Source of the DNA: an uncultured Spirochaetales bacterium
GTDB taxonomy: Bacteria; UBP6; UBA1177
DNA length: 10,962 nt
Direction: 5' to 3'
Assembly: GCA_902780365.1 (NCBI GenBank)
Contig: CACZFE010000079.1
Location: forward strand, 1-10,962
Part shown: piece by piece, positions 1 to 5,673 of the stretch
Layout of the letters: the number at the start of each line of letters is the position of its first letter
Numbering within the stretch: the stretch's first letter is position 1
Position numbers and translations under genes: made by a program
The notes under the pieces: model-generated
The model's input: the letters and a program-made list of their open reading frames with translations, nothing else
Told to the model about the DNA's origin: nothing
Databases searched by the model: none

Positions 1-92
1 AGATACAAGACAGAGAACCACAAATGCTTTACACTTTCGTGCTTTGATTCACACCTGTGATTCCCTGCCCTGCACCTATTTTATGATAGTTG

Positions 93-388
93 TTAAAGGT
101 AAAACCATTTCCCATAAGGGCTTTTTAGGCCATATTCTGGATTTACATCATGTTTCTCGCAATAGGAGAGAAAGTCATTGATGTGGACATCTTTGACACA
201 TACTTTCTTATCATTGATTAACTTGACGTAATAATCATTGATAAGTGTGTACTTGTCTCTTATTTGCTCTATCCAGTCAGTACTAACAAAGTAAGCCGAT
301 GAACCAAATTCTTCCACTCCTTTCTCATCATTGATAAGGTATGAGTGCTCCTTGAAGTCTGGCTCTTCCATCCATTCCTGGACTTCAG
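93..388 (-). pseudogene. C-terminal fragment of an unrecognised protein
   Basis: About 98 codons are open on the minus strand and end in TAA at 93-95. The last residues read YGLKSPYGKWFYL. The composition is that of a real acidic, aromatic-rich soluble protein (EVQEWMEEPDFKEH, AYFVSTDWIEQIRDKY). The reading frame stays open to a TTG at 437, but the first 15 or so residues of that extension (ISVCRHLCRKLHF) are the antisense of the neighbouring ATPase gene and do not look like protein. The true coding fragment therefore stops at a junction near 385-395 and the 5' part of the gene is absent. The motif xIND occurs four times (LIND, LIND, LIND, HIND). I see no signal peptide, membrane segment or family that I can name. 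There is no ribosome binding site for any start in the window. It could also be a chance open frame, though the residue make-up argues against that. Confidence 0.4.
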
Positions 389-398
389 GTAACAGAAA
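380..398. other. Probable recombination or assembly junction
   Basis: Two truncated reading frames meet here head to head. To the left, minus-strand codons look protein-like up to about 388. To the right, plus-strand codons look like HerA-family sequence from about 392 onward (TENAAFGRDAG and on). Neither gene has its own 5' end, promoter or ribosome binding site here. No inverted repeat or transposase flanks the point. A deletion, a recombination event or a chimeric assembly would all give this picture. Confidence 0.45.
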
Positions 399-469
399 AT
401 GCAGCTTTCGGCAGAGATGCCGGCACACCGAAATCAAGCGGAGATCTCGATATAGGTTGCCTCTATCAC

Positions 470-2107
470 ATGAGAGAGGCTTTCAACGAACAAAGATTTT
501 TCCTTTCGAAAGATGATCTCACGAAGCACACTTTCATAACAGGCTCCACCGGTTCAGGTAAGACAAACACAGTTTACAACCTGCTTGAAAAAGCCGCTGA
601 AAAAGGAATCAGTTTTCTGGTAGTAGAACCTGCGAAAGGAGAATACAAAGACGAAATCGGAACAAAAAACGGAGTTGTAACTTTTGGCACAAATCCGAGA
701 TCATGCAAGAGAATGCTGAAGCTCAATCCTTTCAGATTTTCAGAAACAATCTTTATAACGGAACACATCGACAGACTGAAGGAATTATTTAATGCGTGCT
801 GGCCGATGCAAGCCGCAATGCCGCAAATATTGAAGCAGTCTATAGAAAAAGCATATGAAGACTGCGGTTGGAACTTGAAAACAGGAGAAAATAAAATATC
901 TCCCACCGATCCGATTTTCCCGACATTTGCAGATGTGATAGAGAAAATTGAGGATATAATCAACAGTTCCCAGTATTCCGCTGAAAACAAAGGAGATTAC
1001 AAAGGAGCACTCATTACAAGACTGCAAGACCTTACAACAGGCAGCAATGCTCTTATATTCGGCAGTAACGATTTATGCGACGACGAGCTTTTTGACCAAA
1101 ATGTAATTGTTGATATCAGCAGGATCGGAAGTCAGGAAACCAAATCGCTGATCATGGGAATTTTAGTTCTCAAACTGAACGAATACCGCAAGGATCAAAA
1201 AGACAGAGGAGAGATAAAAAACAATAATCCGCTAAGACATCTGACAGTTCTTGAAGAAGCGCACAATCTTTTGAAAAGAACTTCTACGGAGCAGCACATC
1301 GACAGTTCGAATCTCATCGGGAAATCTGTCGAAATGATAACAAACTCTATTGCCGAGATGAGAACTTTCGGTGAAGGCTTCGTAATTGTAGATCAGGCAC
1401 CTGGATTGCTTGATATGGCAGTCATCCGCAACACAAACACAAAAATTATTCACAAACTTCCAGATTATTCAGACAGGGACCTTGTCTGCAAGGCTTGCGG
1501 CATGAAAGAGGAGCATATTGAAGAAATTGCAAAACTGGAAACCGGTGTAGCCTCAATATATCAAGGAAATATGGAAATAGCCGAGTTGTGCAAAATCGAC
1601 AGGTATGAAGGAAAAGAAGATTCTTTTTCCAAAATTCCGCAAATAAAACATGATGCAGCCGAAGAACACGATGAAGAGGAAATCGAGAAAGAAATACTTG
1701 ATTTTATTATCAAAAACGAATTCAGCAAAGAAACAGAGAAAGTTGATTTAAAATCATTCGAAAACCGCGTCCTCAATTCAGGGCTTAGAGGCAGTATAAA
1801 ATCAGATTTCCTGCACTATATAAAGGCAAAAGACGATAAAAAAATCCTTGGCAGGTTGTCATACGATCTTCTTAAAGCCGGAAAAGCCTTCGATGAATCC
1901 AAAAACTGCGGAGAAATCAAAGCTCTGACACTCTCTGTCCTGAATAAACTTTCACCCTCACTCAACGGATATATTGAAGAATACGAAAACAATGTCCTTA
2001 ATCTCTTTAGACTGATGCTTCAGGAACAAATTCAGCGTGACATAACATTTAATGACATTTATCTGAGTTTTACAGAATTTTACAAAAACGGAGGGAGGAT
2101 ATTCTAA
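470..2107 (+). CDS. HerA/FtsK-like DNA-translocating ATPase, 5'-truncated
   Basis: This is a P-loop ATPase of the HerA (DUF87) family, predicted to form a ring and move or remodel DNA at the expense of ATP. Visible motifs, numbered from the ATG at 470, are Walker A GSTGSGKT at residues 25-32, FLVVEPAKGEY just after it, Walker B LTVLEEAHN at 258-266, and the sensor block VIVDQAP at 305-311 followed by NTNTKIIHKLPDYSDRD. Residues beyond about 380 are helical and charged, with no domain that I recognise. The ATG at 470 lacks a ribosome binding site. Codons upstream in the same frame (about 392-469, including FGRDAG and DIGCLYHM) match the usual sequence before the P-loop in this family, so the true start has been lost together with an N-terminal region. 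The frame is closed by TGA at 353-355. The stop overlaps the next gene by one base, which suggests translational coupling and a joint function. The family call is firm; the functional state of this copy is not. Confidence 0.88.
   Translation: MREAFNEQRFFLSKDDLTKHTFITGSTGSGKTNTVYNLLEKAAEKGISFLVVEPAKGEYKDEIGTKNGVVTFGTNPRSCKRMLKLNPFRFSETIFITEHIDRLKELFNACWPMQAAMPQILKQSIEKAYEDCGWNLKTGENKISPTDPIFPTFADVIEKIEDIINSSQYSAENKGDYKGALITRLQDLTTGSNALIFGSNDLCDDELFDQNVIVDISRIGSQETKSLIMGILVLKLNEYRKDQKDRGEIKNNNPLRHLTVLEEAHNLLKRTSTEQHIDSSNLIGKSVEMITNSIAEMRTFGEGFVIVDQAPGLLDMAVIRNTNTKIIHKLPDYSDRDLVCKACGMKEEHIEEIAKLETGVASIYQGNMEIAELCKIDRYEGKEDSFSKIPQIKHDAAEEHDEEEIEKEILDFIIKNEFSKETEKVDLKSFENRVLNSGLRGSIKSDFLHYIKAKDDKKILGRLSYDLLKAGKAFDESKNCGEIKALTLSVLNKLSPSLNGYIEEYENNVLNLFRLMLQEQIQRDITFNDIYLSFTEFYKNGGRIF
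2090..2098 (+). promoter_or_regulatory. Strong ribosome binding site inside the ATPase gene 3' end
   Basis: GGAGGGAGG lies 8 bases before the ATG at 2107. It fixes the start of the downstream gene and, with the TAATG stop/start overlap, indicates coupled translation of the two proteins. Confidence 0.8.
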
Positions 2108-3870
2108 TGAGCAGAAAAGAATTGGAAGAAACAAAAAAACGCGAAACCGAAATTTTCAGCACTATCAAGCCCGAAAGTTCGATTTCCTTGGCTGAAGCCG
2201 ATAAATTCTGGGAAAATATCGACAACGGCACAATTAAAGACATCTTGGAAAACAGAAACATTCGGCCTGAGAACCTGAGAGGAGAATTAGACTCTGCACA
2301 TTCCAAAGCCGGAACCACTTCAATATTGGATGTAGTCGGCGATTTCTCCAAAAGTTACATGAGCAAAGATGATAAAACCAGCGACAAAGAGTGGCTTGAA
2401 CAAGAACTTCAGAAAAATCTGACGGACAAGACTCCCGAAGAAATTGAGGCTATGGCAGATGAGATGCTTTCAACCATAGAAATGAACGAAGCTAACAAAC
2501 TGTCGCTTTCAGACGCACTCAAAAACAATGAAACGCCAGAAGATTGGTTCTTTTCAAAAACAAAAGAAGCTTTTCAGGCAGTTCCTGCCGTTGTCGCCGC
2601 AGAAAATGTTTCCGAAGCCGCACCTACCGTTGCTACAGCTGATAAACTTTCAGAATATTTCTCAAAACTGGATCTTGCTTTAAAGGAAGCAAACACTGCT
2701 ATGTACAAGACGATCACAACAAAAAGTGGCAAAATAAATATGAATCCCAACCTTGATGGTTATATTGCGGAACAATGGCATGCACAAACTCATGTTTTAA
2801 ACGCTACAGCTGCCGAAGATATAGATCCTATGAAAGTATTGGAGCCGGCACCAGGCACACCTTACGGCAAAAATTCAGTAGATCTTGCAAGATATAGTGA
2901 ACAGACAGGAAAAATTACTGAAAGATATCAGTTAAAATATGGAAAAGATGCTCATGCTACAGAACAGATGTTCAAAGACGGCAATTATAGAGGTCAAAGA
3001 AGACTTGTTCCCGATGGACAGGAACAATATGTTCCTAACTCAACAAATGTTGCAGGTCGAAGTGAACCGCTCTCAAAAGCTGATGCAGAAAAAATGAGGG
3101 ATGCTGCTCAGGAAGGGAAATGGAAACAGTTTGATTGGAAAAACTTTAGAACTCAAGAACTTGTAAAATCGATTGGAAAACAGGCAGGGACAGCAGGTTT
3201 ACTCGCTGCCGGACTTTCTGTAGGAATTGATGTCATTCAAAAAGTATTGAACGGCGAAGAAATCGACTGGAAAGATGAAGGAATGCTCGCACTTGAAAGC
3301 GGTTTGACAGCCGGATCGGTCGTTGCACTTTCAGGCGCCTTGAAAGTTTGCAGCGAACAGGGAATCCTTGCACTGATACCAAAAGGAACCCCGATATCCT
3401 TGATTGCAAGCATCGTTTTTGTTGCAATAGAAGATTTCAAAGTTCTTTACAAAATCGCCAAAGGCGAACTTTCAATGGATGAAGGTCTCGGCGAACTTAC
3501 AAAAACAACAGTCGTTGTAAGTGCCGGCTTGTATACAGCCACTCATGGAGCAGCCATTGGTGCAGCTATGGGATGTGTTTTAGGACCAGTCGGAAGTTTC
3601 ATCGGAACTTTGATCGGCGGTATGCTTGGTTATATAGTAGGTTCAGGAATAGCAGAAAAGATTATTGAAATTGTCAAAGATATCAAAAATTTCATCGTTG
3701 AAAAATGGAATGAATTATTCCCACCTGAAGAAGTTGAAAACCATACAACAGATCAAGTTTATCTGACTGACGGCAGCCGAATTTCAATGGAAGAAGCAAT
3801 CCGCATGAGCGAACTGATGCTGAATCAACTGAAAAATCAGGAAGTTTCAGTAGAAGGCCCTGTAGCATAG
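2107..3870 (+). CDS. ATPase-partner protein: putative REase-like core plus glycine-zipper membrane region
   Basis: A protein of 587 residues, second gene of the coupled pair. Residues 1-190 are polar and helical, rich in E and K, and contain a short Ala/Val/Pro-rich stretch around 155-180. Residues 215-320 look like a folded domain: GYIAEQWHAQT (E222), GKNSVDLARY (D259), YQLKYGKDA (Q275, K277), then GNYRGQRRLVPDGQ. The spacing E, D, QxK is what a PD-(D/E)xK nuclease core would show, but this is inference from pattern alone. From about 359 to 520 the chain is hydrophobic or small-residue rich. Glycines at 481, 485, 489, 493 and again at 496, 500, 504, 508, 512 form a glycine zipper, typical of membrane-inserting or helix-packing segments. 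The C-terminus is charged. No signal peptide is present. I recall similar proteins beside HerA-type ATPases but know no established name. Alternatives are a pore-forming effector, a secreted toxin or a phage-derived structural protein. Confidence 0.85.
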   Translation: MSRKELEETKKRETEIFSTIKPESSISLAEADKFWENIDNGTIKDILENRNIRPENLRGELDSAHSKAGTTSILDVVGDFSKSYMSKDDKTSDKEWLEQELQKNLTDKTPEEIEAMADEMLSTIEMNEANKLSLSDALKNNETPEDWFFSKTKEAFQAVPAVVAAENVSEAAPTVATADKLSEYFSKLDLALKEANTAMYKTITTKSGKINMNPNLDGYIAEQWHAQTHVLNATAAEDIDPMKVLEPAPGTPYGKNSVDLARYSEQTGKITERYQLKYGKDAHATEQMFKDGNYRGQRRLVPDGQEQYVPNSTNVAGRSEPLSKADAEKMRDAAQEGKWKQFDWKNFRTQELVKSIGKQAGTAGLLAAGLSVGIDVIQKVLNGEEIDWKDEGMLALESGLTAGSVVALSGALKVCSEQGILALIPKGTPISLIASIVFVAIEDFKVLYKIAKGELSMDEGLGELTKTTVVVSAGLYTATHGAAIGAAMGCVLGPVGSFIGTLIGGMLGYIVGSGIAEKIIEIVKDIKNFIVEKWNELFPPEEVENHTTDQVYLTDGSRISMEEAIRMSELMLNQLKNQEVSVEGPVA

Positions 3871-3984
3871 CAACACTTTCTGCCAAATCGGCACAACCCG
3901 AAAGGCGAATAAGTTAAAATCCGAAAACCGATATTTTCCGAAACATAACCAAATTCAATCATTGTGTGAAGTTGTGCTTCGACA

Positions 3985-4003
3985 AGGCTCAGCGACCGAG
4001 CCT
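3985..4003. repeat. Hairpin repeat, REP-like (first)
   Basis: AGGCTC (3985-3990) and GAGCCT (3998-4003) are perfect inverted arms of 6 bp around a 7-base loop. The surrounding word CTTCGACAAGGCTCAGCGACC resembles intergenic repeat sequences that I remember from many bacterial genomes. It has no T-run, so it is not a standard terminator. Confidence 0.5.
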
Positions 4004-4016
4004 CTCCGGTATCAAT

Positions 4017-4038
4017 GAGACGTTTCAGGAAACGTCTC
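4017..4038. repeat. Near-perfect palindrome, REP/MITE-like (second)
   Basis: GAGACGTTTC (4017-4026) and GAAACGTCTC (4029-4038) are perfect 10-bp inverted arms with only AG between them. The right arm continues into TAC. The form is close to the GAGACG...CGTCTC intergenic palindromes known in several bacterial groups. A cruciform or an operator site are other readings, but its position beside the first hairpin favours a dispersed repeat. Confidence 0.6.
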
Positions 4039-4170
4039 TACGAATTCACAAATAAATTTTTCAAAATCAGATTTCTATTGACTTTATAAAAATTATCTAT
4101 AAAAACAACTTTAAGTTTTGGTCGGCAAAGATAAAGAAAGTCTTAGGCATAAGTTTGATACCAATTGCAG

Positions 4171-4175
4171 AGGAG
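4171..4175 (+). promoter_or_regulatory. Ribosome binding site deciding the AlbA-protein start
   Basis: AGGAG lies 6 bases before the ATG at 4182. A longer frame begins at a TTG at 4155, but that codon has no ribosome binding site, and the extra nine residues (MIPIAEETE) encode the Shine-Dalgarno itself. The ATG is therefore preferred. Confidence 0.8.
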
Positions 4176-4181
4176 ACGGAG

Positions 4182-5612
4182 ATGAGTGCTTTGCTACCAA
4201 GACTCAGACTGGAACACACGGAATGTGATTTCAAACGCGAAGTTGAACGAACAAAAACAAAAAACTGGCTTAAAAGCGTATGTGCATTCGCAAACGGAAT
4301 CGGAGGGATGCTGATTTTTGGCATTGACGACAAAACAAGGGAACATGTTCCTTTGAAAGACATACAGGGCGATATCGAGTTTATAACCTCCTGCATAAAA
4401 GACAGAGTGTCCCCTATTCCTGATTTTATTCTTGCTCCTGACTTTACGGAAAACGGCGGAGAAGTTCTGGTTTTAAAAGTGAGAGGCGGTCTGAATACAC
4501 CATATTATCTGACAGAAAATTCGAACAGAATCACTTTCATCCGTGCCGGAAGCTCCACTGTTCAGGCCGACACTCCCATCCTGCACGAACTAATACTCAA
4601 AGGCACGAACAGAACCTGGGACACTCTGAAATCTGAATACATGGCAAAGGATTTCAGTTTTACATTCTTGGAATCGATGTATTACAACAAAACCGGCAGC
4701 AGAATATCCGAAAGCGATTTCCATTCTTTCGGAATCATTACGAAAGACGGATTTCTTACAAATACAGGGGCTTTGTTTGCGGATTTCTGTCCGTTAAGAC
4801 ATTCCCGAATTTTCTGCACGCGCTGGAACGGACTTTCCAAAGCCCCGTCGAATATCGATGCGCTTGACGACAAGGAATACAGCGGAAATATTTTACAGCT
4901 TCTCGGTGAAGGCGAAGGTTTTATAAAACTGCACAACCAGAAAATCTGGTATAAAACCGCCAATTCAAGAGTCGAAAAAGAGAACTTTCCGGAGCGGGCA
5001 ATTCACGAAATCATGGTCAACGCTCTCGTTCACAGGGATTACGGAGTGCTTGGCAGCGAAATCCACATCGATATTTTTGATGACCGGGTCGAAATTCAGA
5101 ATCCAGGCGGAATGTATGACGGAATCCCAGTGCAGTTCCAGAATCTGGAGAATATCGTTTCCACAAGAAGAAATCCCGTTATCGCTGACATTATGAGCCG
5201 GATGAATCTTATGGAACGGCGCGGCAGCGGATTCAGAAAAATCATGGATGCGGTAAAATTCGCCCCAGATTTCAAAGTGGAAACATTGCCATCATTCCAT
5301 TCCACGGCATATACCTTTACTGCTGAAATCAAAAACATGAATTACATCAAAGCTGATGGCGGATTAAGTGGCAGTATAAATGGCAGTATAAATGACAGTA
5401 TAAATGACAGTATAAAATTATCAGATACTGAATTGCGAATATTAAGCGAAATTTCAAAACAACCGTCTGTTACTATCCTTGAACTCATGGAAATTATAGG
5501 ACTTTCAGGATCAACAGTAAACAGAGTATTGAAAAACTTACAAAAAAACGGATATGTCGCCCGTGTCGGCGCAAAGAAAAACGGTCATTGGGAAATAATA
5601 GAGAAAATATGA
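4182..5612 (+). CDS. AlbA_2 (Schlafen-like) / HATPase_c_4 / winged-helix putative transcriptional regulator
   Basis: A protein of 476 residues with the layout often annotated as 'ATP-binding protein' or 'RecG-like helicase'; it has no helicase motifs. The AlbA_2 nucleic-acid-binding domain occupies about 1-130, with HTECDFKREV at 12-21 and the following ANGIGGMLIFGIDD. An HATPase_c_4 domain follows, with EIMVNALVHRDY at 276-287 (N280) and MNLMERRGSGF at 341-351. The linker at 397-412 is four repeats of the G/N-S-I-N type. The last 60 residues read as a winged helix (ELMEIIGLSGSTVNRVLKNLQKNGYV). A DNA-binding regulator or a defence-associated nucleic-acid protein is likely. The gene follows the ATPase/partner pair on the same strand but is separated by the repeat spacer, so it is probably transcribed on its own. 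It faces htpG tail to tail. Domain calls are firm; the biological target is unknown. Confidence 0.9.
   Translation: MSALLPRLRLEHTECDFKREVERTKTKNWLKSVCAFANGIGGMLIFGIDDKTREHVPLKDIQGDIEFITSCIKDRVSPIPDFILAPDFTENGGEVLVLKVRGGLNTPYYLTENSNRITFIRAGSSTVQADTPILHELILKGTNRTWDTLKSEYMAKDFSFTFLESMYYNKTGSRISESDFHSFGIITKDGFLTNTGALFADFCPLRHSRIFCTRWNGLSKAPSNIDALDDKEYSGNILQLLGEGEGFIKLHNQKIWYKTANSRVEKENFPERAIHEIMVNALVHRDYGVLGSEIHIDIFDDRVEIQNPGGMYDGIPVQFQNLENIVSTRRNPVIADIMSRMNLMERRGSGFRKIMDAVKFAPDFKVETLPSFHSTAYTFTAEIKNMNYIKADGGLSGSINGSINDSINDSIKLSDTELRILSEISKQPSVTILELMEIIGLSGSTVNRVLKNLQKNGYVARVGAKKNGHWEIIEKI
5370..5417 (+). repeat. In-frame tandem repeat, 4 x 12 bp
   Basis: Four consecutive units run GGCAGTATAAAT, GGCAGTATAAAT, GACAGTATAAAT, GACAGTATAAAA. 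They encode the flexible linker between the ATPase-like domain and the winged helix. A change in copy number would keep the frame and only lengthen or shorten the linker. Confidence 0.95.
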
Positions 5613-5673
5613 ATATTTCGGCGCAAGCACGATGGACGGAAAATTACAGTTTGCCCTGAACTATTAGCAACCT

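Larger units (their letters stand above)
3871..4181. other. Intergenic spacer with repeat hairpins
   Basis: This 311-bp stretch has no credible gene. It holds two adjacent hairpin elements (listed separately) and an A+T-rich segment at about 4050-4110 where a promoter for the next gene could lie. A TTGACT at 4078-4083 is the best -35-like word, but no well-spaced -10 follows. No convincing intrinsic terminator with a T-run follows the stop at 3870. Confidence 0.6.

Noticed and set aside
49..60. TCACA-CC-TGTGA palindrome at the left edge
   Set aside because: The half-sites are in the reverse order of a CRP-type operator, the arms are only 5 bp and there is no T-run. It is probably chance.
331..516. 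61-codon + strand frame across the junction
   Set aside because: It is in a different frame from the ATPase, is Arg/Ser rich and crosses two unrelated segments. It is not coding.
4078..4103. TTGACT followed by TATAAA as a promoter for the AlbA-type gene
   Set aside because: The gap between the two words is only 14 bases, and the A+T-rich background makes such words common.
5601..5619. Weak inverted repeat AAATAT-GA-ATATTT at the end of the AlbA-type gene
   Set aside because: The arms are all A/T and there is no GC stem or T-run, so it is not a credible terminator.
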